From Streptomyces sp. NBC_00878 (GTDB lineage Bacteria > Actinomycetota > Actinomycetes > Streptomycetales > Streptomycetaceae), in assembly GCF_026341515.1 (NCBI RefSeq), contig NZ_JAPEOK010000001.1:4216001-4280000 (forward strand): 64,000 nt of DNA, read 5' to 3'. Made by a program: the position numbers and the translations under genes. Below, in pieces: positions 1 through 8,933 of this stretch. Position 1 is the first letter of the stretch; each line of letters starts with the position of its first letter. The notes beneath the pieces were generated by a model that worked only from the letters and a program-made list of their open reading frames with translations, made no database searches and was not told the DNA's origin.

Positions 1-668
1 GGTCGTTCTCCCGTTTCCGGTTGATCCCGCGCCCGCAGTGGCGTTCACCGTCACTGGTGGCGGCGATGTTCACGATGCCGAGGTCCACGCCGAGGAAGGC
101 GACCGGGTGGGTGTTCAGCGCGGCTTCGGGCATCTCGCAGGTCGCGATCAAGTACCACTTCCCGCCCTGGTGCAGCAGGTCGGACTCGCCCTGGCGATGC
201 CGGGCCAGGACCTCCAGCTGTTCGGCCTGTCCGGTGAAGGCGAGGTCTTTCATCCGGCCCGCCGTGGTCCAGATCGACACGGTGCGAACCTCGTGCTGCC
301 AGGACAGCATCCGGTCGTCATAGGGCTGGGCGGCCTCCGGGCGAAAGACGACCGGCTTGCCCGAGGCGCGGGTATGGCCTGTCGATCCCGGCTTGCCGTA
401 CCGGCCGGCCCGCAGACTGGCTCTCAGGGTGGTGTAGGCGTCGCAGGTCTTCTTGATCGCGTGCTGGGCGGCCTGCGCCCCCAGCCCCCACCGGGTCTTG
501 ATGTCCTGGTAGGCCAGCTTTCGCAGGGCCAGGTTCTTGCGCGCCCCCTCCTCGAAGGCGACCGCCGAGGCCCAGGTGGCTGCCTCGTTGCAGGCGGTCA
601 GCGTCGCCTCAAGTGCCGCCGCCTGCCCGGGCGTCGGCAGCAGCTTGAGCCGCACCACCAGCTTCATG
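1..668 (-). CDS. tnpB: TnpB-type IS200/IS605 (IS1341) protein, cut by window start
   Basis: The reverse strand is open from an ATG at 668 to the window edge, 222 residues. It begins MKLVVRLKLLPTPGQAAALE, the usual OrfB/TnpB N-terminal helix-turn-helix region, and reaches GVDLGIVNIAATSDGE, the first RuvC-like motif with its catalytic Asp. TnpB is an RNA-guided nuclease carried by IS200/IS605 elements. The second RuvC motif, the zinc ribbon and any omega-RNA at the 3' end lie outside the window, so intactness cannot be judged. No tnpA is visible on this side, as in IS1341-type elements. Confidence 0.9.
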
Positions 669-859
669 ACGCCGACCCTAACCCTCCGGGCATACAAGCC
701 GTCCCACCGCGCACATACCCAACACGATCAAGCGACCGGTCGCGCACATGTACGCCTCACGCTCCTTCTCCGGCTCCGCCGGACAGCGATACGGGCGCTC
801 CGCACCCGAAGAAAAAGCTGCTGCGACGCTCCGCGTCACAGCCACGGGATGCGATTCCT

Positions 860-879
860 CCCGGGCGTGAACGCCCGGG
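860..879. repeat. 9-bp hairpin, likely subterminal structure of the IS200/IS605 element
   Basis: CCCGGGCGT (860-868) and ACGCCCGGG (871-879) form a perfect hairpin about 190 bp upstream of the tnpB start, in the context GCGATTCCTC before and GTTCCTCGCA after. IS200/IS605 elements lack inverted termini but have subterminal hairpins, and this context is often seen beside Streptomyces tnpB genes. Assignment as the element end is an inference. Confidence 0.45.
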
Positions 880-954
880 GGTTCCTCGCAAGATCAGGCT
901 GAAGCGACGAGGCCGCAACCATCAATTGAGGAACCACGACGGCGAGCAGCCACG

Positions 955-1025
955 TCCGCGAGAGCGGCGCCGGTTCAGGCGCAAAAGGGGGCCAGATCCG
1001 CGAGAGCGGCGCCGGTTCAGGCGCA
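955..1025. repeat. 29-bp direct repeat, two copies
   Basis: The same 29 bp (starting TCCGCGAGAGCGGCGCCGG) occurs at 955-983 and 997-1025, 42 bp apart. The gap 669-1395 has no convincing gene: it holds the IS-end hairpin, this repeat and two strong hairpins, and nothing else recognisable. Confidence 0.8.
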
Positions 1026-1028
1026 CAG

Positions 1029-1066
1029 CGAAGGGCCCGGTACCAGTAGCGGTACCGGGCCCTTCG
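1029..1066. terminator. Strong bidirectional hairpin terminator
   Basis: A perfect 16-bp stem (CGAAGGGCCCGGTACC with its complement) closes a 6-nt loop at 1045-1050. There is no long T run, as is common in Streptomyces. It lies downstream of the minus-strand cystathionine beta-synthase gene. Confidence 0.75.
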
Positions 1067-1075
1067 TGAGCTTTG

Positions 1076-1131
1076 CGCGGGGACCGCCGCACCCCCGTTA
1101 CCGGGGGGGCGGGACGACGGCGGTCCCCGCG
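1076..1131. terminator. Second hairpin, 14-bp stem with inner stem
   Basis: CGCGGGGACCGCCG (1076-1089) pairs perfectly with 1118-1131; a smaller CCCCCG/CGGGGG stem lies inside. Together with the hairpin at 1029 it forms a tandem terminator after the gene that ends at 1396. Confidence 0.6.
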
Positions 1132-1395
1132 AGGGACGCGGGCCGGGTCAGGACCGGGCTTGCGCGTCCGTGGCGTCCATGGAGGTCCGGGAGCCGCTCC
1201 GGAGGTCCTTGGCGCCGTTTCGGTGCCGGCCGGGGCGGGGAGCCGCTCCCGCCCTTGCCGACATCCACCAATGTGCCGGACCCGTGTTAAGCGTGTGCTG
1301 CGCGGACGTGACGCGCTCGTACCACTTCCACGAAGTTCCTCTGTGATCGCTCACACCGGAACTTCCCCTCCGGGGCGGGCAGTTCACCGGAGTTC

Positions 1396-2787
1396 CTACT
1401 GCCGTCCACCCTTGGCCAGGAAGGACAGCAGGTCCTGCCGGCTGACGACACCGGTGGGCTTGCCCTCCACGAGGACGATCGCCGCGTCGGCGGCGCCGAG
1501 TACGGACATCAGGTCGCCCACGGGTTCACCGGAGCCGACCTGGGGCAGCGGGGGCGACATGTGCTTCTCCAGCGGGTCGGAGAGCGAGGCGCGCTGGGTG
1601 AACAGCGCGTCGAGCAGCTCCCGTTCGACCACGGAGCCCACGACCTCGGCGGCCATCACGTCCGGGTGTCCCGCGCCCGGCTTCACGATCGGCATCTGCG
1701 AGACGCCGTACTCCCGCAGCACCTCGATGGCCTCGCCGACCGTCTCGTCCGGGTGCATGTGGACGAGGGACGGGATGGCCCCGTGCACCTTGTCGCTCAG
1801 GACGTCGGCGACGCGGGCGCTGGGGCCCTCGTCCTCCAGGAACCCGTAGTCGGCCATCCACTCGTCGTTGAAGATCTTGCTGAGGTACCCGCGCCCGCTG
1901 TCGGGCAGCAGCACGACCACGACGTCGTCGGGCCCGAGCCGCTCGGCGACGCGCAGCGCGGCCACGACGGCCATGCCGCACGAACCGCCCACCAGCAGCC
2001 CCTCCTCCTTGGCGAGCCGCCGGGTCATCTGGAAGGAGTCCTTGTCGGACACGGCGACGATCTCGTCGGCGACGGTCCGGTCGTACGCGGTCGGCCAGAA
2101 GTCCTCGCCGACGCCCTCCACGAGGTACGGGCGCCCGGACCCGCCGGAGTACACGGACCCCTCGGGGTCGGCGCCGACGACCTGGACCTTCCCGTCACTG
2201 ACGTCCTTCAGGTACCGCCCGGTCCCGGAGATGGTGCCGCCGGTCCCCACGCCCGTCACGAAGTGGGTGATCCGTCCCTCCGTCTGCTCCCACAGCTCGG
2301 GGCCGGTGGAGTGATAGTGCGAAAGGGGATTGTTGGGGTTGGAGTACTGGTCGGGCTTCCAGGCGCCCGGGGTCTCCCGCACCAGCCGGTCCGAGACGTT
2401 GTAGTACGAGTCGGGGTGCGAGGGATCAACTGCGGTGGGGCAGACGACGACCTCGGCGCCGTAGGCCCGCAACACGTTGATCTTGTCGGTGCTCACCTTG
2501 TCGGGGCACACGAAGATGCACTTGTAGCCCTTCTGCTGGGCCACGATGGCAAGGCCCACACCCGTGTTGCCGCTGGTGGGCTCGACGATCGTGCCGCCCG
2601 GCTGGAGCTCGCCGCTCTTCTCGGCGGCCTCGATCATGCGCAGGGCGATGCGGTCCTTCACGGAACCGCCGGGGTTGAAGTACTCGACCTTCGCGAGCAC
2701 GGTCGCCTGGATGCCGGCGGTCACGCTGTTGAGCCTCACCAGCGGGGTGTTGCCGACGAGGCTGATCATCGAGTCGTGGAATTGCAC
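1396..2787 (-). CDS. cbs: Cystathionine beta-synthase
   Basis: 463 aa, GTG start with GGAG six bases upstream. It condenses serine (or O-acetylserine) with homocysteine to cystathionine in the cytoplasmic transsulfuration route. The N-terminal fold-type II PLP domain (about 1-320) shows GGSVKDR with the PLP lysine, the TSGNTG substrate loop and a GTGGTISGTG phosphate-binding loop. Two CBS domains fill about 330-463, which distinguishes it from plain CysK. The next gene upstream is unrelated and divergent, so it is probably monocistronic. Confidence 0.93.
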   Translation of the reverse strand: MQFHDSMISLVGNTPLVRLNSVTAGIQATVLAKVEYFNPGGSVKDRIALRMIEAAEKSGELQPGGTIVEPTSGNTGVGLAIVAQQKGYKCIFVCPDKVSTDKINVLRAYGAEVVVCPTAVDPSHPDSYYNVSDRLVRETPGAWKPDQYSNPNNPLSHYHSTGPELWEQTEGRITHFVTGVGTGGTISGTGRYLKDVSDGKVQVVGADPEGSVYSGGSGRPYLVEGVGEDFWPTAYDRTVADEIVAVSDKDSFQMTRRLAKEEGLLVGGSCGMAVVAALRVAERLGPDDVVVVLLPDSGRGYLSKIFNDEWMADYGFLEDEGPSARVADVLSDKVHGAIPSLVHMHPDETVGEAIEVLREYGVSQMPIVKPGAGHPDVMAAEVVGSVVERELLDALFTQRASLSDPLEKHMSPPLPQVGSGEPVGDLMSVLGAADAAIVLVEGKPTGVVSRQDLLSFLAKGGRQ

Positions 2788-2903
2788 CGTTGTCTCCGGA
2801 GCTGCAAAAGAAGTGGTCGGGGTGGTGTCGTCAGCCTATGGCCTGTTTGGCGATTCCCGTCGTCGCCCGGATCGCAAGGCAGACAGGAATCGTCAGGCAG
2901 GGC

Positions 2904-3072
2904 CTAGGGGGTGTTTCGAAAGTCCGGTGCGGTGCCCGCGGTGTCCGGTGCGTGCTCTCGGTGTGCCGGCCGGAAGCCCTCGTACTGGACGTACTTGGGC
3001 TTTCGGCCGGTGCAGCGAGAGCGCGTGCCGGGCGCCGTGGGTGCTGTGCGGGACTTTCGAAACACCCCCTAG
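2904..3072. mobile_element. 169-bp near-perfect palindrome, MITE-like
   Basis: The first 22 bp (CTAGGGGGTGTTTCGAAAGTCC) are the exact reverse complement of the last 22 bp (3051-3072). The arms stay complementary, with scattered mismatches, up to a centre near 2988, so the element folds into one long hairpin. It encodes nothing convincing. CTAG at both ends fits the YTAR target duplication of IS5-type elements, so a non-autonomous MITE is likely, but CTAG is itself palindromic. It occupies most of the gap 2788-3166. Confidence 0.7.
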
Positions 3073-3166
3073 CCCCCTCCGGGGCGTTCACGTCGCGTTG
3101 AGATTGGGCGACGGTTCGTACGGGGCAAGCAGTGGGTGTACGGCAAAGAGGAGGTGGCGGCTACGC

Positions 3167-4198
3167 ATGACGAGCTTTTCGAGGGCGAGGGTCGCACGGC
3201 GGATCGCCGCGGGCGCCGCGTACGGCGGCGGCGGGATCGGCCTGCTGGGCGCGGCGACGGTCGGCGTGGTGCTGGCCGAGGTACAGCTGGCCAAGCGCCA
3301 GGTCGGCAACGGCCACAGTCCCCGTCCGCCGAGCGCGGACGGGCTGTACGGGTATGTGTACGCCGGCCCGGAGGAACCCCTGCGCCTGACGATGCTGGGT
3401 GACTCCACGGCGGCGGGGCAGGGCGTGCACCGCGCCCGCCAGACACCGGGGGCGCTGCTCGCCTCCGGGCTGGCTGCGGTGGCGGAGCGGCCGGTGCGGC
3501 TGCAGAACGTGGCGCTGCCCGGCGCCCAGTCCGACGACCTGGACCGCCAGGTCGCGCTGGTGCTCGGAGAGCCGGACGGGATCCCGGACGTATGCGTGAT
3601 CATGGTCGGCGCGAATGACGTGACGCACCGGATGCCGGCGACGCGCTCGGTCCGCCACCTCTCGGCAGCGGTACGCCATCTGCGTACGGCGGGTGCCGAG
3701 GTGGTCGTGGGTACGTGCCCCGACCTTGGCACCATCGAGCCGGTCCAGCAGCCGCTGCGGTGGCTGGCCCGCCGGGCCTCGCGGCAACTGGCGGCCGCCC
3801 AGACCATCGGCACGGTGGAGCAGGGCGGGCGGACGGTGTCGCTGGGCGACCTGCTGGGCCCGGAGTTCGCGGCGAATCCGCGGGAGCTCTTCGGTCCCGA
3901 CAACTACCACCCCTCCGCCGAGGGCTACGCGACGGCGGCGATGGCCATGCTGCCCACGCTGTGCGCCGTGCTGGGCCTGTGGCCGGCGGAGGAGGAGCGC
4001 CCGGACGTGTCCCGCCGGGAGGGCTTCCTGCCGGTGGCCAGGGCGGCCGCGGAGGCCGCGTCCGAGGCGGGTACGGAGGTCACGGCGGCCATGCCCACGG
4101 GTCCGCGGGGCCCCTGGGCCCTCCTCAAGCGCCGCCGACGCCACCGGGTCCCGGCCACGGACCCGTCCCCGACGACGACCCGAGAGCCGTCGGCCTGA
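3167..4198 (+). CDS. SGNH/GDSL-family hydrolase, membrane-anchored
   Basis: 343 aa. The ATG at 3167 is preceded by AGAGGAGG, which fixes the start although the frame is open further upstream. A hydrophobic segment at about 17-40 suggests a signal anchor. The SGNH blocks are visible: LGDSTAAGQG (nucleophile Ser), GANDVTH (Asn block), and DNYHPSAEGYA near the end (catalytic Asp-His). Such enzymes are esterases or lipases; the substrate is unknown. The C-terminal 70 residues are Arg/Pro/Thr-rich and probably disordered. Confidence 0.87.
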   Translation: MTSFSRARVARRIAAGAAYGGGGIGLLGAATVGVVLAEVQLAKRQVGNGHSPRPPSADGLYGYVYAGPEEPLRLTMLGDSTAAGQGVHRARQTPGALLASGLAAVAERPVRLQNVALPGAQSDDLDRQVALVLGEPDGIPDVCVIMVGANDVTHRMPATRSVRHLSAAVRHLRTAGAEVVVGTCPDLGTIEPVQQPLRWLARRASRQLAAAQTIGTVEQGGRTVSLGDLLGPEFAANPRELFGPDNYHPSAEGYATAAMAMLPTLCAVLGLWPAEEERPDVSRREGFLPVARAAAEAASEAGTEVTAAMPTGPRGPWALLKRRRRHRVPATDPSPTTTREPSA

Positions 4199-4207
4199 AC
4201 GGCCTCG

Positions 4208-4256
4208 TCCTCAAACGCCGGAGGGGCTGCTAGTCAGCCCCTCCGGCGTTTGAGGA
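4208..4256. terminator. 22-bp perfect hairpin, recurrent Streptomyces palindrome
   Basis: TCCTCAAACGCCGGAGGGGC and its complement form a 22-bp stem with a 5-nt loop at 4230-4234, ten bases after the SGNH gene stop. The same palindrome recurs at 21804-21852. It is followed by a GGGGGCAGCGCCCCC hairpin and a C/G-rich tail (4300-4320) also shared with the second copy. The rest of the gap to 4525 shows nothing recognisable. Confidence 0.8.
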
Positions 4257-4525
4257 GCGGGGGTTCGGGGGCAGCGCCCCCGAGTAAGTGATGGGAATAG
4301 GCAGGGGCGGCGGGGGCGAGAAAAGCAAGCGCTTAGACAAATGCGGCCCGAGTCACACACCCACACCCGTGACCTGGCCCATACGTACGGGTAACTTCCC
4401 AACCAGGTCCGCCCACACCCCGTACTCCCGCCCGCCGCCCGACCACCGCCCCTCGACGAGGCTCCCCCAGAGCCGAACGCCTGGGGGGACCCCCAGCGCG
4501 CCGCCCCTTCCCATTGGAGCCGTAG

Positions 4526-5746
4526 ATGCCCGAAGCCGTGATCGTCTCGACCGCCCGCTCCCCCATCGGCCGCGCCTTCAAGGGCTCCCTCAAGGACCTG
4601 CGCCCGGACGACATCACCGCCACGATCATCCAGGCGGCCCTGGCCAAGGTCCCGGAGCTCGACCCCAGGGACATCGACGACCTGATGCTCGGCTGCGGCC
4701 TCCCCGGCGGCGAGCAGGGCAGCAACCTCGGCCGCATCGTCGCGGTACAGATGGGAATGGACCACCTCCCCGGCTGCACGATCACCCGCTACTGTTCCTC
4801 CTCGCTCCAGACGACCCGTATGGCCCTGCACGCCATCAAGGCGGGCGAGGGCGACGTCTTCATCTCGGCGGGTGTGGAGATGGTGTCCCGCTTCACGAAG
4901 GGCAACTCCGACAGCCTCCCGGACACGCACAACCCCCTCTTCGCGGAGGCGGAGGCCCGCACCGCCGAGGTCGCCGCCAGCGAGGGCACGAGCTGGCACG
5001 ACCCGCGCGAAGACGGCATCGTGCCCGACCCGTACATCGCGATGGGCCAGACCGCCGAGAACCTCGCCCGCATCAAGGGCGTCACCCGCCAGGACATGGA
5101 CGAGTTCGGCGTCCGCTCGCAGAACCTCGCCGAGGAAGCCATCAAGAACGGCTTCTGGGAGCGCGAGATCACCCCGGTCACCACCCCCGACGGCACTGTC
5201 GTCAGCAAGGACGACGGCCCGCGCCCCGGCGTCACGATGGAGGGCGTCGCGGGCCTCAAGCCCGTCTTCCGCCCCGACGGCCTGGTCACCGCCGGCAACT
5301 GCTGCCCCCTCAACGACGGCGCCGCCGCGGTCGTGATCATGTCCGACACCAAGGCGCGCGAGCTCGGCCTCACCCCCCTCGCCCGGGTCGTCTCGACCGG
5401 CGTCACCGGCCTGTCCCCCGAGATCATGGGCCTCGGCCCGGTGGAGGCGTCGAAGCAGGCCCTGGGCCGCGCCGGCCTGACCGTCGACGACATCGACCTC
5501 TTCGAGATCAACGAGGCGTTCGCCGCCCAGGTGATCCCCTCCTACCGGGACCTGAACATCCCGCTGGAGAAGCTGAACGTGAACGGCGGCGCGATCGCGG
5601 TCGGCCACCCCTTCGGCATGACCGGCGCCCGCATCACCGGCACGCTCATCAACTCCCTCCAGTTCCACGACAAGCAGTTCGGCCTGGAGACGATGTGCGT
5701 CGGCGGCGGCCAGGGCATGGCGATGGTCATCGAGCGCCTGAGCTGA
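4526..5746 (+). CDS. Acetyl-CoA C-acyltransferase (thiolase)
   Basis: 406 aa, ATG with GGAG eight bases upstream. A cytoplasmic thiolase that cleaves or condenses acyl-CoA. The nucleophilic Cys is C90 in TRYCSSSLQ; the C-terminal active-site blocks [17 protein letters not shown] (His) and CVGGGQGMA (second Cys) are all present. Whether it is degradative (FadA-like) or biosynthetic (AtoB-like) cannot be read from sequence alone, and no fatty-acid oxidation partner is adjacent. It ends in a hairpin at 5828. Confidence 0.92.
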   Translation: MPEAVIVSTARSPIGRAFKGSLKDLRPDDITATIIQAALAKVPELDPRDIDDLMLGCGLPGGEQGSNLGRIVAVQMGMDHLPGCTITRYCSSSLQTTRMALHAIKAGEGDVFISAGVEMVSRFTKGNSDSLPDTHNPLFAEAEARTAEVAASEGTSWHDPREDGIVPDPYIAMGQTAENLARIKGVTRQDMDEFGVRSQNLAEEAIKNGFWEREITPVTTPDGTVVSKDDGPRPGVTMEGVAGLKPVFRPDGLVTAGNCCPLNDGAAAVVIMSDTKARELGLTPLARVVSTGVTGLSPEIMGLGPVEASKQALGRAGLTVDDIDLFEINEAFAAQVIPSYRDLNIPLEKLNVNGGAIAVGHPFGMTGARITGTLINSLQFHDKQFGLETMCVGGGQGMAMVIERLS

Positions 5747-5827
5747 CACCCGGAGCCACCGCGGGAGCCGGAGTCAGAACCGAAGCACCGCCTCTGTAAC
5801 CGCAGTTGAACTCAGCGTGACCGAATC

Positions 5828-5862
5828 GGCCCGGAGCCCCACACCCACCGGGACTCCGGGCC
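5828..5862 (+). terminator. Terminator after thiolase gene
   Basis: GGCCCGGAG/CTCCGGGCC stem followed by GTTTTGTG. It sits 80 bp after the thiolase stop. The remainder of the gap to 6060 is comparatively AT-rich (5880-6030) and probably carries the promoter of the next gene. Confidence 0.7.
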
Positions 5863-6060
5863 GTTTTGTGATCCAATCTCCCCCAGGATGTGACCTATCT
5901 CCCTTCGGAGAGCGATTTACGCAGGTCAGAGCCGTTACGCGACTAAACATCAGGCCTAAAGTCCTGCCCTTTTCGTGACGTTACGCACTGACAGCTGGTT
6001 AGTCCGCCCTTCAAGCTGATGTAGGAAGTCGGGGGTCGACTTTGAACCGGGAGTACGTCA

Positions 6061-6852
6061 GTGAGCGCCACGTCACTTGCTCTGCTGCTCGCCACAGCCA
6101 CCACCACGGCCGTGGGCGTCGCCGTTCTGCGCACCCTGCTGGCGCTGCGCCGAGAGGTCGCGGCCCTGCACACCGAGATCACCGAGAGCCGTGCCGCGGC
6201 CGCACGCGGCCTCGTGCCGTCCGCCCGCTCGGCGACGGACACGGACGAGATACGCACCGCGGTGGCCGAGGCGCTCGCCGAGGAGCGGGAGCGGGAGCTC
6301 GCCGAGGCCCGGGCGTTCTGGGCCGCCCAGGAGGCACGTGACGCCTCGGACGCGCCCACGCTGCTCGGCCTCCCGGACAGCGACCTGTTCCTGCCGCGCC
6401 AGTCGGACTTCGCGGGCCTGGAGCACCTGGAGCCGGTGACCGAGCCGGCCGCCGACGCCGACGAGTTCGCCGGGGACTCCCCCGAACTGGCCGCGGCCCG
6501 CCGCCGTCACCCCTCGCACCCGGACTTCGTACCGGTCCAGTCACCCGTCGTGAACGACCACGAACGCACGGTGGCCTGCCTGGAGGAACTGGCCGAGTCC
6601 CGCACGGAACTCACCGACGTGCGCCCCGGCCCCCTCGGCACCCTCGACGTCTACGTCTTCGCCGACGGCACCACCCTCTGCATGACCCCGGGCCACCGCG
6701 AAACCGCCGAACGCCTGGCCGACTCCCTCCGCACCGGCCACCCCCCGGTCCTCCTGGGCGGCTCCGGAGTCTCAGGCGCCTACGCCCTGACCTTCGAATG
6801 CGCAGAAGAAAACGTCTACGTCCTGGCGGACAGGGTCATAGCGTCGCTGTAG
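6061..6852 (+). CDS. Conserved hypothetical membrane-anchored protein
   Basis: 263 aa, GTG start. One N-terminal transmembrane helix (about 3-28) is followed by a charged, probably coiled-coil stretch (about 30-95, rich in Glu/Arg/Ala), an acidic linker and a compact C-terminal domain (about 170-263). I do not recognise a named family. Streptomyces-type codon use and clear strand coherence support a real gene. It ends just before a tandem repeat array and is convergent with the next gene. Confidence 0.75.
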   Translation: MSATSLALLLATATTTAVGVAVLRTLLALRREVAALHTEITESRAAAARGLVPSARSATDTDEIRTAVAEALAEERERELAEARAFWAAQEARDASDAPTLLGLPDSDLFLPRQSDFAGLEHLEPVTEPAADADEFAGDSPELAAARRRHPSHPDFVPVQSPVVNDHERTVACLEELAESRTELTDVRPGPLGTLDVYVFADGTTLCMTPGHRETAERLADSLRTGHPPVLLGGSGVSGAYALTFECAEENVYVLADRVIASL

Positions 6853-6855
6853 CAC

Positions 6856-6963
6856 CTTGGGGGCGCAGGGAACGCCGCAACCCTTGGGGGCGCAGGGAAC
6901 GCCGCAGCCCTTAAGGGGCGCGTGGAACGGCGCATTCTTTAGGGGCGCGGGGAACTGCGCGCC
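6856..6963. repeat. Four 27-bp tandem units of the GGGGCGCxGGGAAC type
   Basis: Units begin at 6856, 6883, 6910 and 6937, with a strict 27-bp period and increasing divergence. Each contains a GGGGCGC(A/G)(G/T)GGAAC core able to form a small hairpin with the following GCGC. The array lies between convergent genes, where single copies of this motif (for example 33368-33387) usually sit in Streptomyces. Confidence 0.8.
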
Positions 6964-6996
6964 CAGCCACAGTCGGCGGGCACCCGCCGACGAACC

Positions 6997-7308
6997 TCAA
7001 ACCCCCGCCCTCTTCTGCGCCTCCTCCACAACCCGCACAGCCTCCACAACCTCATCCACCGTGGTCAGCACAACCGCCAAATCATTCCCAGCCAGAGTGA
7101 TCTGATCGGCCGCGGCGAACATCCCCGCATCCGGCATCTCCAGAGGCTCCCGCAAGGGATCCTCCAACCGCTGGGCACGCAGTGCCAACTCCCTGGCCAG
7201 CCCCAGCGCTTCCGCGGCGGCGCCCCGTTGCAGCCGACTCTGCGGAGCGGCCCGCAACCGGTCGGCGAAATGTTCCACGGCCCGCGTCAAAGGCGTCGTA
7301 TCAAGCAC
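6997..7308 (-). CDS. Small conserved hypothetical protein
   Basis: 103 aa starting MLDTTPLTRAVEHFADRLRA. It is predicted to be all-helical and soluble, with no signal peptide, no transmembrane segment and no motif that I can name. Composition and codon bias fit a real actinobacterial gene. It is convergent with the membrane protein gene ending at 6852 and divergent from the DUF4287 gene. Confidence 0.65.
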   Translation of the reverse strand: MLDTTPLTRAVEHFADRLRAAPQSRLQRGAAAEALGLARELALRAQRLEDPLREPLEMPDAGMFAAADQITLAGNDLAVVLTTVDEVVEAVRVVEEAQKRAGV

Positions 7309-7410
7309 GCGCCGACCCTACGCGCCTCATCTGGACTGTTGCCAACAGGCCAACGCTCAGGCACGGTGACTTGAAGGACCGGCTTACATCCCATGCGTCC
7401 GGAGGCGCCG

Positions 7411-7641
7411 ATGTCCCAAGTCTTCTCCGAGGAGACCCATCGCAACCTGCTCGCCCGCATCCCCCATTGCACCGGTCGTGAGATCTCCGACTGGCTGCGC
7501 ACCGTCGACGAAGGCCCCGCTCTCTTCCGCTTCGAGGAGAAGGTCAGCTGGCTCCGCGCCGAGCACGACCTCGCGTACGGCCACGCCAAGGCGATCATCC
7601 ACGAGTACGACCTGAGGAGGGCCGCGCGCAAACTGCTCTGA
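7411..7641 (+). CDS. DUF4287 domain protein
   Basis: 76 aa. I chose the ATG at 7411 because GGAGG lies at 7399-7403; an ATG at 7393 would overlap that site. The sequence SEETHRNLLARIPHCTGRE, followed by a tryptophan-containing helix and YGHAKAIIHEYDLRR, matches the DUF4287 family of small helical proteins of unknown function. It is followed by a strong terminator and looks monocistronic. Confidence 0.75.
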   Translation: MSQVFSEETHRNLLARIPHCTGREISDWLRTVDEGPALFRFEEKVSWLRAEHDLAYGHAKAIIHEYDLRRAARKLL

Positions 7642-7678
7642 GCGCGCTTTCGCTTCCGCTCCGGCACCCGAAAAAAAT

Positions 7679-7714
7679 GGAAGGGCCCGCGAACCAACGT
7701 TCGCGGGCCCTTCC
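7679..7714 (+). terminator. Terminator, 15-bp perfect stem
   Basis: GGAAGGGCCCGCGAA pairs with TTCGCGGGCCCTTCC around a 6-nt loop, 38 bp after the DUF4287 stop. An A7 run precedes it at 7671-7677, so it also works as a U-tract terminator on the minus strand, for the BI-1 gene. Confidence 0.8.
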
Positions 7715-7825
7715 CACTGCGGGTTCTGCTCTGCCGGCCGGCGGGGGCTGATGGCGCCCCGCGGCGGAGCCGCAAATGTCACAGCCCCGCGCCCCCAAAG
7801 GGGCGCCCCTCGGCGAGGCAGCTCA

Positions 7826-7877
7826 ATCGTTGCCGCTAATCGTTGCCGCTAATCGTTGCCGCTAATCGTTACCGCTG
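7826..7877. repeat. 13-bp tandem repeat over a stop codon
   Basis: ATCGTTGCCGCTA occurs three times in a row from 7826, then once with two changes (7865-7877). The last unit is the end of the BI-1 coding sequence (SGND and stop); the others lie just beyond it, as if the last 13 bp had been copied outward. Confidence 0.85.
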
Positions 7878-8749
7878 AAGATCGCGACCAGGCGCAGCAT
7901 CTCCAGGTAGATCCACACAAGGCTCATGGTCAGGCCGAAGGCGGCCAGCCAGGACTCCTCACGCGGCGCTCCGTAGGCGATGCCGTCCTCGATCTGCTTG
8001 AAGTCGAGCGTCAGGAAGAACGCACCGAGGACGATCGCGAGAATGCCGACGATCGCACCCAGCGGGCCCATGCTCCGCAGCCCGCCGTCATCGGCCACGC
8101 CGAACGCGACCAGCAGCAGGTTGACCGCCATGACGAGCACGAAGGCGATGGCGATGGCCATGCCGATGCGCGCGTACCGGGCGGTGACGCGGATCCAGCC
8201 CGCCCGGTAGATCAGCAGGGTGGCGCCGGACACCGCCATGGTGCCGAGCACCGCCTGGAAGGGCGCGCCGCTCCACCGGCTGTTGAACATCTCGCTGATC
8301 ACGCCGAGGAAAACGCCCTCGAAGGCGGCGTACGCCAGGATCAGCGGGGGCGAGGCCTTGCGCTTGAAGGCCTGCACGAGCGCGAAGACCATCGCGATGA
8401 GCGCGGAGCCGATGGCCAGGCCGAAGCTGGTCGACGTGACCGGCAGCAGGACCCAGGCGAGCACGGCACCGACGGTGACCGTGCCGAGTGTGATGGCCGA
8501 GCGCGCGACGACGTCGTCCATCGTCATGCGGCCGGCGGCCGGCGGGGCCTGCGGCGGCGCTCCGTGCTGGAGGTCCTGCGGGGCGTAAGGATTCTGCGCG
8601 TACGGGCTGCCGCCCTGCGGGGTGCCCGCGTACGGGTTCCCCTGCGTTCCGACAGCGGGGCCCCCGGCCTGCGGCGCGGTGTTGAAGCCCGCGTAGCCGT
8701 TGTCGCGGCTGAACCCCCGTCGCGAGAAGACCGGGTTGCTGCTCCTCAT
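7862..8749 (-). CDS. Bax inhibitor-1 / YccA family membrane protein
   Basis: 295 aa. The ATG at 8749 has GGAGGAG just upstream, better than an ATG 13 codons earlier. About 85 residues of Gly/Pro/Asn/Tyr-rich cytosolic tail are followed by seven hydrophobic helices, the arrangement of the BI-1 (TMBIM) family, whose members are proton-sensitive calcium leak channels. The transport function here is inferred from the family. The upstream gap 8750-8933 probably holds its promoter; no clear -35/-10 was seen. Confidence 0.85.
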   Translation of the reverse strand: MRSSNPVFSRRGFSRDNGYAGFNTAPQAGGPAVGTQGNPYAGTPQGGSPYAQNPYAPQDLQHGAPPQAPPAAGRMTMDDVVARSAITLGTVTVGAVLAWVLLPVTSTSFGLAIGSALIAMVFALVQAFKRKASPPLILAYAAFEGVFLGVISEMFNSRWSGAPFQAVLGTMAVSGATLLIYRAGWIRVTARYARIGMAIAIAFVLVMAVNLLLVAFGVADDGGLRSMGPLGAIVGILAIVLGAFFLTLDFKQIEDGIAYGAPREESWLAAFGLTMSLVWIYLEMLRLVAIFSGND

Positions 8750-8933
8750 TTCACTCCTCCATGGCCACCCTGCGCGGCCTTGGCTCAAGAGTAATGGGTA
8801 GGCAAAAGAAAGCCTCTAGTGCCTGGGAGGATCTTTCCCCTCTTGTGACCGGGAACACCAGGCCTCAACCCCGCATTCCCCGCACCGTTACAACGCCGGT
8901 ACGCATCACTGCGGTTCCCCCTTCCGGGGCACC

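Noticed and set aside
38..1069. Plus-strand open frame across the TnpB gene and beyond
   Set aside because: The minus strand encodes TnpB; the plus frame is a shadow running into repeats and a terminator.
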